Origin: Bacteroidota bacterium
GTDB lineage: Bacteria > Bacteroidota > Ignavibacteria > UBA10030 > UBA6906
Reading direction: 5' to 3'
DNA: 64,000 nt
Assembly: GCA_019637975.1 (NCBI GenBank)
Contig: JAHBUR010000015.1
Coordinates: 1 to 64,000 of the forward strand
The notes beneath the pieces were generated by a model that was not told the DNA's origin, made no database searches, and saw only the letters and a list, made by a program, of their open reading frames with translations. Shown here in pieces: positions 26,112 to 33,249 of this stretch. The stretch's first letter is position 1. Every line of letters starts with the position of its first letter. A program made the translations under genes and the position numbers.

Positions 26112-27533
26112 GTGATCAATGGCGCTACGCAAATCATCGGTAACATCCCCGGACAATATCTCAATCCCTTGCTTGTTGCGGAATCGCAATCGGCGGAGCA
26201 TTCCGGGTTCATTGTTGTCACGTACAATCGCGATCCTAAACACTACGACCTGTTGTTTCTCAATGGTCGTGCAATCACCCATTGTGCGCGCATGAACAAA
26301 GACCTTCGCTTTTTCATCGACCAGCAGGTTGTCACGTCAACATTTCGTGACCATCACAAGGAGAGTTGTGTCTCGCTCTTTACGTGCGACAGTGAGACCG
26401 TCAGACGGTTTATTGCCACGTTCCATTCCGAGCCCTGTCTGAAGGTTCATGTGGATACACTCTCGAAGCCGCAGATTCTCGCCTTGGTCAAATCCACGGG
26501 GTGCACGCAGGGCATTATCGAGCGGAATGATTTCTCTGACATGCTGCCCGCCATCGAGCTGTATGACATCCATGCGCCCGGGAGATTGCCGGCGTTCAAA
26601 GCGGGCATGTCACACGGACGACTCCTTGTCTACGATCTCCTCAAGAACGAGGAAATCCAATCACACAAATTCAGCGGCCGGTCCCTTATTGTGGCTCCGG
26701 CAAGTAAGCAAAAGAGGAGAAGGAGGTCTCAGAAGAATCCGCACACCGAACATGAATTCTCAGGCGGCCACATGGCACAAACTACAGGTGCACTACAGGA
26801 AAATCCTGCCGAAGCTGTTGAGGCCCTCATCCACGAAATCCTCGGCACGTCAGACCAGCCACCACCATCAATCAGCGATCAACAGGTTCCAGTCTCCGGT
26901 CTCCCGTCCCCCGTCGTCACCGAACACTCAACCTCAACCTCATCCTCATCCTCATCCTCATCCTCATCCTCATCCTCATCCTCATCCTCATCCTCATCCT
27001 CATCCTTATCCTTAACCTCTCAGGCCAACACCGATGAACCAATCAACTCACAAGAATCAACGGACAACGATGATCCATCCCAATCGCAGTCACGCGAAAC
27101 TCATGCAAACGAACAGTCGCCAAAACAAGAGGTTCTGTCTCCCGAGGAGATCAAAGAAACCAAACAGACTTTGCAGACTGATTCCACAGATTTCACCCGT
27201 GTTCTCGAGCGCCTTCTCCGCTCATTCCGGCAACAGGTCGTTGACCTTGCGCCCCAGCGTGCCGAATCCATCTTCGCGCAGGCGGAAAAGAAGATCAGGG
27301 TCTTAAATCCCGAGCTTGATATCCGTTCGCTCGATGATACCAACGCCATCACAGTTCTCGATCTCATCGAAGAGATGGTTAAACAAGCGCCTCTGCTCAA
27401 ACGGTCAAAGCTCCGGGAAACAGCATCAGACCTTGTTTCCAATCTCTACAACAAACACTACGAACTTCTCGAGCACAACGGGGCCGTCGATGCTGTCGAG
27501 CAATGTTACTACCGACTTAAAGGTTCAAAGTGA
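26112..27533 (+). CDS. hypothetical protein with poly-serine linker
   Basis: 473 codons from GTG 26112; the exact start is uncertain. The N-terminal 200 residues form one folded-looking domain (FIVVTYNRDPKHYDLLFLNG, then SGRSLIV) without a family I recognise. A basic patch KQKRRRRSQK follows. A run of about 24 serines is encoded by the hexamer tract at 26927-27019. The C-terminal 110 residues are helical (FTRVLERLLRSFRQQVVDLA to the end). Two domains joined by a low-complexity linker would suit a nucleic-acid-binding or scaffold role in the element, but this is only a guess. It is preceded by structured repeat copy 6 and followed by copy 7. Confidence 0.6.
   Translation: MINGATQIIGNIPGQYLNPLLVAESQSAEHSGFIVVTYNRDPKHYDLLFLNGRAITHCARMNKDLRFFIDQQVVTSTFRDHHKESCVSLFTCDSETVRRFIATFHSEPCLKVHVDTLSKPQILALVKSTGCTQGIIERNDFSDMLPAIELYDIHAPGRLPAFKAGMSHGRLLVYDLLKNEEIQSHKFSGRSLIVAPASKQKRRRRSQKNPHTEHEFSGGHMAQTTGALQENPAEAVEALIHEILGTSDQPPPSISDQQVPVSGLPSPVVTEHSTSTSSSSSSSSSSSSSSSSSSSSSSLSLTSQANTDEPINSQESTDNDDPSQSQSRETHANEQSPKQEVLSPEEIKETKQTLQTDSTDFTRVLERLLRSFRQQVVDLAPQRAESIFAQAEKKIRVLNPELDIRSLDDTNAITVLDLIEEMVKQAPLLKRSKLRETASDLVSNLYNKHYELLEHNGAVDAVEQCYYRLKGSK
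26927..27019 (+). repeat. hexamer tract T2, (TCATCC)n microsatellite
   Basis: About fifteen six-base units, mostly TCATCC, with TCAACC at the left end and TTATCC/TTAACC at the right end. It encodes the poly-serine linker of the 26112-27533 gene, so unit changes keep the frame. Immediately left lies the pyrimidine-rich unit CAGTCTCCGGTCTCCCGTC. Confidence 0.9.
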
Positions 27534-27615
27534 TGATGTACTATTCCATTGTCGGTCTGTTGCGGAATTTGGGGTGCCTGGACTCAGCAGTACTCATACC
27601 GCTGTTGCATTGTTT

Positions 27616-27777
27616 TGTGAAATCGGTGGCTGCGTGCGAAAGGGGCGATTGTGTGGGTTTACGATTTCAGTTGCTTTGCTTTTTAACTGAAATCGTAGGG
27701 TATGTGCGGGGGAAACAATCGCTGCGTTCCGATTTCACATGTTCTTTTTGGTACTTTTTCTTCCAAAGAAAAAGTAC
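27616..27777 (+). repeat. structured nested-stem repeat, copy 7
   Basis: Outer TGTGAAATCGG (27616) with CCGATTTCACA (27729). Middle GCGATTGT (27645) with ACAATCGC (27715). Inner TACGATTTCAGTT (27660) with AACTGAAATCGTA (27685), 13 perfect pairs with a 12-base loop. Hairpin GTACTTTTTCTT (27751) with AAGAAAAAGTAC (27766). The cleanest copy of the family. Confidence 0.9.
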
Positions 27778-27819
27778 GAAGCAAACTTCGTGTTCTGAAT
27801 ATGCAGAGGTAACCATAAC

Positions 27820-28968
27820 ATGAAATGGTTCCACCACGAATGCGCTGCCAAGCACGACCCCAAACTCCAAACCCTCGGTGACGAGTTCGGCGCCGAAGGG
27901 TTGGGCATCTACTGGGGATTGTTGGAAGAAATCGGCCAGCACTCGGACACATTTCATCTGAAAGTTACCGGCATCTCGCGCGAAACCGACACCAACTTCG
28001 ACGCATTAACGCAGACTTCGGGAACATTAACGCAAAGTTCTGAAAGATTAATGATAAACTGTTTTTCATCTGAACTCGACCTGAAGAGAATCCCTCAACT
28101 CTCGGTTCGACTCCTCGCAAAGAATCTCTTCACTTCTCCGCACAAACTCATCAAAGTCCTCGACGTTCTGGCAAAGATCGGCCTCTTCGATTCTGCCAAG
28201 TGGTTGAAATACAACGTCCTTTACAGTCCCTCGTTCGAACAACGTGCAGATGACTATACTCGCCGTCTGCAACGCCGGTCCGTGAGTCCCGACAAAGTCG
28301 GGAAAGGTACGGACAACGTTCGGACAAACCCTGCCCTGAGCGGAGTCGAAGAGTCCAAACACAGTACGAACACTGTTCGGACAGACTCCGGACAAACTTC
28401 GGACATTGTTCTATCAAAAACGGATTTTGTTCGCCCAGATACAGAACAGACAATGAACAGAAGAGAAGAAGATCAGAATAGCATACATGCATGCATGCCA
28501 GATGGATATGTGGATAACTCGTGTTATCAGAACTCCGCTGTCGAAGACTCCGATTTCCTGATCGTCCCGACCTCGGAGCAGTTTGAGTTCTACCGGCAAA
28601 AACTCCTCTCCGAACTTGTGGCGTGGAACGACGGCCGCAGGAACAAATTCATCTGGCATCCAACGCCTGAGGAACTGAGGAAAATTTTCTTCTCGGGAAG
28701 CGAGCAGCACAAGCTCACGTTGTGCTATCAGGCGTACAACCTGAATCATGAGACCATCAACTACCCGGAACTGGTGTTGCGGGCCGTTCGGCTTATGCTC
28801 CGTTCGAGCGAACGGAAACGCATCCAGAATCCAATCGGTTGGCTTTGGTCCTGCCTGCACGGCACCGGCGACGGGACAACACCTTGGGTTCAGCTTCTCA
28901 GTGCCGATGAGGAAGATTCGGTGAGTCACTACGTACGCGACCTCTCCCGCTCCCGTCATCCACCGTGA
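27820..28968 (+). CDS. Lin1244/Lin1753-type phage replisome organiser (DUF4373)
   Basis: 382 residues. The N-terminal 120 residues match the Lin1244/Lin1753 domain of phage and plasmid replication initiators: MKWFHHECAAKHDPKLQTLG, then FGAEGLGIYWGLLEEIGQHS, and LSVRLLAKNLF. A variable linker (about 150-220) holds imperfect repeats of GTTCGGACA and a CCCTGAGCGGAGTCGAAGA insert of the kind widely scattered in bacterial genomes. The C-terminal part (PTPEELRKIF, WLWSCLHGT) is typical of such organisers. It likely loads the host replisome at the element's origin. It starts 42 bases after structured repeat copy 7. Confidence 0.78.
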   Translation: MKWFHHECAAKHDPKLQTLGDEFGAEGLGIYWGLLEEIGQHSDTFHLKVTGISRETDTNFDALTQTSGTLTQSSERLMINCFSSELDLKRIPQLSVRLLAKNLFTSPHKLIKVLDVLAKIGLFDSAKWLKYNVLYSPSFEQRADDYTRRLQRRSVSPDKVGKGTDNVRTNPALSGVEESKHSTNTVRTDSGQTSDIVLSKTDFVRPDTEQTMNRREEDQNSIHACMPDGYVDNSCYQNSAVEDSDFLIVPTSEQFEFYRQKLLSELVAWNDGRRNKFIWHPTPEELRKIFFSGSEQHKLTLCYQAYNLNHETINYPELVLRAVRLMLRSSERKRIQNPIGWLWSCLHGTGDGTTPWVQLLSADEEDSVSHYVRDLSRSRHPP

Positions 28969-29066
28969 GCTAAGCTCTTTGCTGCGCGCTTGCGAAATCA
29001 ACAGAAGGCGGGTTGGGAACGACGGTTGCGCTTGTAATGGCAGACTTCATTGTCCTTGAAGAGCCC

Positions 29067-29456
29067 TTACAGTCGTTCGGACTGCTCCTTGAGCCACTTG
29101 GCAAGTTGTGCTTTGGTGAGAGTACCGTCGGCAAGAGACATCATCATGGAATACGTCTCTTCTTCGGTGGCGCCGATCTCCCGGCCGTTCATCTGGAGAA
29201 AGACATCCATCACCACGAGAGCCACGCGCTTGTTGCCGTCAATGAACGGGTGGTTCTTGCAGAGATGAAATCCATATCCGGCAGCTTTGTCGAAGAGTGT
29301 CTTGTGGAGGAACCTCCTGCCCGACGTCATCTTCGGTTGGGCAAGGGCAGAAGCGAGAAGTGCCGGATCCCGGAGACCCGGACGTCCGCCGTACCGCCGG
29401 ATCAGGTCGGCATGCAGCGCAGTCACCAACTCGTCGGGAATGAACTTCGTTGCCAT
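29067..29456 (-). CDS. doc: Doc-type Fic toxin (death on curing)
   Basis: 129 residues. The Fic motif HPFIDGNKRVAL (about 68-79) is intact, with the N-terminal FIPDELVTALHADLIRRYGG typical of Doc. Doc phosphorylates elongation factor Tu and stops translation. The ATG overlaps the stop of the upstream antitoxin gene by one base (TAATG), a standard toxin-antitoxin layout. The pair runs opposite to the surrounding genes, so it has its own promoter at 29709-29737. It may stabilise the element. Confidence 0.88.
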   Translation of the reverse strand: MATKFIPDELVTALHADLIRRYGGRPGLRDPALLASALAQPKMTSGRRFLHKTLFDKAAGYGFHLCKNHPFIDGNKRVALVVMDVFLQMNGREIGATEEETYSMMMSLADGTLTKAQLAKWLKEQSERL

Positions 29457-29680
29457 TATTTGGCGAGCGCCCTGAGGGTATTCCGGAACTTCTTGTTCGT
29501 GCGCTCATATGCCTCGGCCCATGCACGAAACTTGGGATTGTACGGTGTGAGCATGACTCCCTCATCGGTCTCGATGAGATGCAGCTCGTCGCCTTCGCTC
29601 AGATGGTAGTTGTCCACGACTGTCCGGGGCAGCGTGATTCCCAGGCTGTTCCCGACTCGTCGTACAGATGTGCGTAACAT
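29456..29680 (-). CDS. AbrB/MazE-type antitoxin of Doc
   Basis: 74 residues from the ATG at 29680, chosen because it has the ribosome site AGGAG and the domain starts right there: MLRTSVRRVGNSLGITLPRT, then DELHLIETDEGVMLTP. The N-terminal swapped-hairpin fold binds operator DNA, and the C-terminal helix (FRAWAEAYERTNKKFRNTL) should cover the toxin. It stands in for Phd in this Doc pair, as is common. A longer frame upstream to 29869 exists but runs through the promoter and is rejected. Confidence 0.82.
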   Translation of the reverse strand: MLRTSVRRVGNSLGITLPRTVVDNYHLSEGDELHLIETDEGVMLTPYNPKFRAWAEAYERTNKKFRNTLRALAK

Positions 29681-29708
29681 GGCATGCTCCTGATCTTTTT
29701 GCACCGGC

Positions 29709-29737
29709 ATTATAACATATGTATTACACAAAATCAA
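29709..29737 (-). promoter_or_regulatory. sigma-70-type promoter of the antitoxin-toxin pair
   Basis: On the minus strand TTGATT (29737-29732) and TATAAT (29714-29709) are separated by exactly 17 bases. The spacer contains CATATG within a partly symmetric AT-rich stretch, a likely antitoxin operator. This differs from the -33/-7 promoter at 34517-34551. Confidence 0.65.
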
Positions 29738-29752
29738 CTGAAAGCTCCTGAA

Positions 29753-29798
29753 TCTCAACCTTAACCTTAACCTTAACCTTAACCCGATCCTCAACCTT
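29753..29798 (+). repeat. hexamer tract T3 abutting a start codon
   Basis: TCAACCTTAACC-type units, four near-perfect, run directly into the ATG at 29799 with no Shine-Dalgarno site between. Confidence 0.8.
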
Positions 29799-30338
29799 AT
29801 GTACTCATACCACAACGCCTCCCGCGTCGCCCACGACTTCCTGAGCCGGATCAAGGATGTCTGCCACAAATACGAAATCGTCGGCTCGTTGCGGCGTCAA
29901 CGCGATTCCGTGAACGACATCGACATTCTGGTGGTACCACAACTGCATGAGACAACCGACATGTCACTTTTCGCAGAACCTGTGACAATCAACCTTCTTG
30001 ACCAGCGGTTGGAGAAGCTTGCTGCCGACGGTATGATCAAATGTGAGGTCAATGGCCCACGAATCAAGCGCTTCTATGTTCCTGCACGTCCCAAACAGAT
30101 CCCCATTGATCTCTACATTGCTACGCCCGAATCATGGCCAACATTGCTCCTTGTGCGCACCGGCAGCCGGAATCACAACATTCGTCTGGCAAAGCGCGCC
30201 AGGGAGCTGCATATGATCTTCAAGGCCGATGGCACCGGACTCCTCTCCCCGGGAGGATCACCGCTGAGCGTACGGGACGAAATCGACATCTTCCTCCAAC
30301 TCAAAGTCCCATTCCGCTTGCCCCAGGAACGCGAATGA
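29799..30338 (+). CDS. DNA polymerase beta-like nucleotidyltransferase domain protein
   Basis: 179 residues. The active-site line YEIVGSLRRQRDSVNDIDIL (about 26-45) has the GS and DxD motifs of family X polymerases. A third acidic residue lies in IPIDLYIATPE near 107. RTGSRNHNIRLAKRA resembles the fingers-palm end of such proteins. The helix-hairpin-helix domains of a full polymerase X are missing, so this is a stand-alone catalytic domain, known from phages and mobile elements. It may fill gaps or add nucleotides. The gene starts exactly at the end of hexamer tract T3. Confidence 0.72.
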   Translation: MYSYHNASRVAHDFLSRIKDVCHKYEIVGSLRRQRDSVNDIDILVVPQLHETTDMSLFAEPVTINLLDQRLEKLAADGMIKCEVNGPRIKRFYVPARPKQIPIDLYIATPESWPTLLLVRTGSRNHNIRLAKRARELHMIFKADGTGLLSPGGSPLSVRDEIDIFLQLKVPFRLPQERE

Positions 30339-30366
30339 CATTCGAACCATCGACAATCAACAATCA

Positions 30367-30395
30367 CCCTTATTCTTAACCTTATTCTCAACCTT
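30367..30395 (+). repeat. hexamer tract T4 abutting a start codon
   Basis: CTTATTCTTAACCTTATTCT-type units end one base before the ATG at 30397. The bases just left (ACAATCAACAATCACC) form another short-period tract. Confidence 0.7.
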
Positions 30396-30396
30396 C

Positions 30397-30684
30397 ATGA
30401 TCAACATTGAACATCCCCCCATCGTCCAGTCCACGCTGGATCGCTGGCATCTCAACTTGCCAGCCGTTGCACTGCAGGATGAATCCCGGGTGACGAAAGA
30501 GCATCTACGCTTGCTCATTGGAATGCTCATCGACGCAATCGAAACACTCGGCATAATCAACGATCAACAGTCAACGATCAACCATCACCGGAGCCCGTCT
30601 CCTGTCCCCGGCCTGCCCGCCGTAGTCAAAACAGAGGCGGGTCCTCGGTCACCTTCTCAACCTGAACCTCAACCTCATCCTTAA
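30397..30684 (+). CDS. small hypothetical protein
   Basis: 95 codons. The first 52 residues look like a real small domain (INIEHPPIVQSTLDRWHLNL, then HLRLLIGMLIDAIETLGI). The last 40 (INDQQSTINHHRSPSPVPGL to PEPQPHP) are encoded by low-complexity tracts, so the functional protein may end near residue 53. No family is recognised. It lies between the nucleotidyltransferase and the YdjM-like gene, on the same strand. Confidence 0.45.
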   Translation: MINIEHPPIVQSTLDRWHLNLPAVALQDESRVTKEHLRLLIGMLIDAIETLGIINDQQSTINHHRSPSPVPGLPAVVKTEAGPRSPSQPEPQPHP

Positions 30685-30686
30685 CC
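30655..30686 (+). repeat. hexamer tract T5 abutting a start codon
   Basis: TCAACCTGAACCTCAACC-type units end in ACCC directly before the ATG at 30688, and at the same time encode the C-terminal PEPQPHP of the upstream small protein. A related run at 30947-30987 encodes LNLDLNLDLYL inside the next gene. Confidence 0.72.
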
Positions 30687-30687
30687 C

Positions 30688-32355
30688 ATGATTGCCCCCA
30701 CCCACATCACCTTTGCCGAGTTCCTCTACCTGTTGATCCTTACAACAACCGGGGTAGCCCTTTCTCCCATAAACGCTATCGTTGTCGGTATTGCATCGCT
30801 ATTGCCGGATGTTGATACACAAGCGAGCACCGTCGGCAAACTGATCCCCTTCATTTCCAAACGGATCGAACGCCGCTTCGGTCACCGGACTCTGACACAC
30901 TCCGTCATGTTCATTGTATCTCTGGCAATCGTTTTCTCACCCCTTCTCATCCTGAACCTGGACCTGAACCTCGACCTTTACCTTTGTTTCCTCATTGGCT
31001 ACGCATCCCATCCCTTTCTCGATACCATGACCGTCAACGGTGTAAAACTCTTCTACCCCTTTTCAAACGTCAAGTGCGTTTTCCCGTTCGAAGTAAACCA
31101 GCCACATCGCTACCGCGTGCAAACAGGATCGAAGGTGGACAAGACTCTGGCCTTCTTCTTCCTCATCGGCTGCATCCCGACGTTCCTGATTGCCCATCAG
31201 GGCTACGAGCGTTTCGTGCGCTTCACACAACGCAGTATCGGATCGGCAGTACGGGATTACAACGAGTTGTCAAAAACCCATGCCGTTGTTGCCGATATCA
31301 CTGCGCATGATCTGCTGACGAAGCAGAAGTTGACGGGCAGATTCGAAATTGTTGGGGCGCTGAACGACCATACGCTTTTGTTCAAGACAAACGATAACAA
31401 GTTGCACACTGTCGGAAAAGAGTATCAAGCAGAATACGTCGCGGAGAATATCCTTTGTTACAAAGGGAGTCCCGTGACAACGGCAATCCGTAGCGTGGAT
31501 ATGGCTAACCACACACTTGGATTGCTCGCGAACTACTTCAACCCCGACGATGAGGTTCTCTTCTTTGGAACGCTTCGCACCCGAGACAAGGTTGCGCTTC
31601 CTCCCGATCCTGATGGGGGCGACCGAGAATTCTCTCCAGTGAAGGGAAGCAGCTCTCACCTTGCATTCAACTATGCCTCGATGAACGACATTACACGACT
31701 CGGACTTGAGAACGTCCTCATTGAGCAGGGAACACTGATTGCCCGATCGGTAGTCCGTGTAACCAATGCCGATGTGATGTGGCTGCACCTCCATTCCCCC
31801 TACGCGGAGGTATCATTCGTTGCAACGCCAGACCAGAATATTACGCTCCAGGCACGTGTTGGCGACACAGTGGATGTCAACGATGTGATAGCCACGCTCG
31901 CCCTCACAACACCAATTGAAGCGCAGATTCAGCTCCATCGGAATCAAATCAACGCGTTGAAAGCAGAACTCAGTCACAAACTCGATGAATTGCAGGCAAA
32001 GATCGAAAAGAAGAGGTCTGAGTTTCGCAGAGACTCGATGGGTACACTTCGGCAACGGGAACTTCAAAAGAGAGGCTTTTCCGCGCAAGGAGGGAACATG
32101 CAATCGCATCGCTCGTCAACGGATCTTCGCGTACTCGTCAATTCTCAAACAATTCTTCGCGAGAAGTACGATCTGAAAATCCAGAAACACAACACCGACA
32201 TTCTTCGACTGCAGGCAAAACAGAAAACATCATTGCAGGGCGATGCGCTTCTCCGCTCCACAGCTTCGGGCATCATCACCGAGATCCGCCAAACGAGCGA
32301 AGGAACAAAGCGCCGCACAACATTCATCATCCGCCGATTGGGGAAAGTACAATGA
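30688..32355 (+). CDS. YdjM-type membrane metal-dependent hydrolase fused to a HlyD-like region
   Basis: 555 residues. The N-terminal 200 match the YdjM/LexA-binding membrane hydrolase family: ASLLPDVDTQASTVGKLIPF, then RRFGHRTLTHSVMF and IGYASHPFLDTMT, with histidines and aspartates in the expected places. At least four membrane helices are seen. The C-terminal part is different: ARVGDTVDVNDVIATL (about 392) and RSTASGIITEIRQT (about 530) resemble the two halves of a lipoyl/HlyD barrel-sandwich, separated by a coiled-coil hairpin (ALKAELSHKLDELQAKIEKK and following). Such a fusion is unusual. It starts at the end of hexamer tract T5. Confidence 0.68.
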   Translation: MIAPTHITFAEFLYLLILTTTGVALSPINAIVVGIASLLPDVDTQASTVGKLIPFISKRIERRFGHRTLTHSVMFIVSLAIVFSPLLILNLDLNLDLYLCFLIGYASHPFLDTMTVNGVKLFYPFSNVKCVFPFEVNQPHRYRVQTGSKVDKTLAFFFLIGCIPTFLIAHQGYERFVRFTQRSIGSAVRDYNELSKTHAVVADITAHDLLTKQKLTGRFEIVGALNDHTLLFKTNDNKLHTVGKEYQAEYVAENILCYKGSPVTTAIRSVDMANHTLGLLANYFNPDDEVLFFGTLRTRDKVALPPDPDGGDREFSPVKGSSSHLAFNYASMNDITRLGLENVLIEQGTLIARSVVRVTNADVMWLHLHSPYAEVSFVATPDQNITLQARVGDTVDVNDVIATLALTTPIEAQIQLHRNQINALKAELSHKLDELQAKIEKKRSEFRRDSMGTLRQRELQKRGFSAQGGNMQSHRSSTDLRVLVNSQTILREKYDLKIQKHNTDILRLQAKQKTSLQGDALLRSTASGIITEIRQTSEGTKRRTTFIIRRLGKVQ

Positions 32356-32379
32356 GCATAGTTCTTCTGACAAGGATAC

Positions 32380-32416
32380 GTTCTTTTTGGTTCTATTTCT
32401 TCCGGAAAAGAAGAAC
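32380..32416 (+). repeat. relic of the structured repeat (terminal hairpin only)
   Basis: GTTCTTTTTGGTTCTATTTC then TTCC/GGAA and AAGAAGAAC resembles the terminal hairpin and duplicated arm of copies 6 and 7, 24 bases after the preceding stop. The three nested stems are missing, and the hairpin has mismatches. Confidence 0.65.
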
Positions 32417-32476
32417 AGCAGGAATGCTTCACTTGGCTATTGATCGCTCGATGCTGACTAAGCAGGACTTCTCAGG

Positions 32477-33247
32477 ATGAAATATCTCTGTAACAAATGT
32501 AACAAACCTCAGCGACGCTATCACGTCAGCTGTCCCGAGTGTGGTGCATGGGGGTCGCTTTCAGGCGGAGGACTCCTCTTCGATGAGAGTCGCTCAAAAC
32601 CCCTTCCGCTTCCGGCAATTCATGCCTACGAGTTGAAACGAATGCCCTGTGGCAATGCACAAGTTGACCTGTTGCTCGGCGGTGGCTCCGTACCCGGAAG
32701 CTCAATACTTCTTGTCGGCCCGCCGGGCGCCGGCAAGTCAACTCTGCTTCTGCAAGTCTTGAATGCAATGAATCGCAAAGCCCTCTACGTTTCCGGCGAA
32801 GAGTCCGTCGAGCTATTGAAAATCAGGGCAGAGAGGTTGCAGATCAACTCTGAGAACATCCTCCTTCTCTTCGAACCTGAAGCGGAGAAAGTTATTGGCC
32901 AGGCGGTTGAGTTGAAAACTGAGGCGGTTGTGATCGACTCAATTCAGACAATCTATACATCGCTCTCGGATGCACTTCCCGGAAGTACTACGCAGATCAG
33001 AAAATGTACGTATCTCCTGCGTCGAGCGGCCCAGGAGTACAGCTTTGTTCTCGTCATCATCGGACAAGTGACCAAGGACAGCAAAGCCGCGGGGCCGAAA
33101 CTGCTCGAACACGCCGTGGATGTCGTTCTTCATCTCACGATTGATATGAATGACGCGAGGACACTCTTTGCCTCGAAGAACCGCTACGGCTCCATTGAAC
33201 CCAAATGCACACTCATGATGAAAGCCACCGGACTCGAATTCGTATAG
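32477..33247 (+). CDS. RadA-like ATPase lacking the Lon-type domain
   Basis: 256 residues. A C4 zinc finger (CNKCNKPQRRYHVSCPECG, 5-23) leads into the RecA-like core: Walker A GPPGAGKSTLLL (about 76-87), AVVIDSIQTIYT (about 150) and the RadA-specific ASKNRYGSIEP (about 233; KNRFG in most RadA). Full RadA has about 450 residues with a C-terminal Lon-like domain, absent here. RadA drives branch migration in recombination. A short form in a mobile element may act in element recombination or be a separate ATPase family. It is followed by a membrane AAA ATPase two bases later. Confidence 0.8.
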   Translation: MKYLCNKCNKPQRRYHVSCPECGAWGSLSGGGLLFDESRSKPLPLPAIHAYELKRMPCGNAQVDLLLGGGSVPGSSILLVGPPGAGKSTLLLQVLNAMNRKALYVSGEESVELLKIRAERLQINSENILLLFEPEAEKVIGQAVELKTEAVVIDSIQTIYTSLSDALPGSTTQIRKCTYLLRRAAQEYSFVLVIIGQVTKDSKAAGPKLLEHAVDVVLHLTIDMNDARTLFASKNRYGSIEPKCTLMMKATGLEFV

Positions 33248-33249
33248 CC

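Noticed and set aside
26927-27019. CRISPR array or telomere-like array
   Set aside because: Six-base units without spacers; no cas genes in the window.
21467-27777. classical integron attC sites
   Set aside because: No RYYYAAC/GTTRRRY core pairs at the stem ends, and no integron integrase with its extra domain.
29456-29869. longer version of the antitoxin starting at 29869
   Set aside because: The extra N-terminus is translated hexamer tract and promoter; the AbrB domain begins at 29680 with a good ribosome site.
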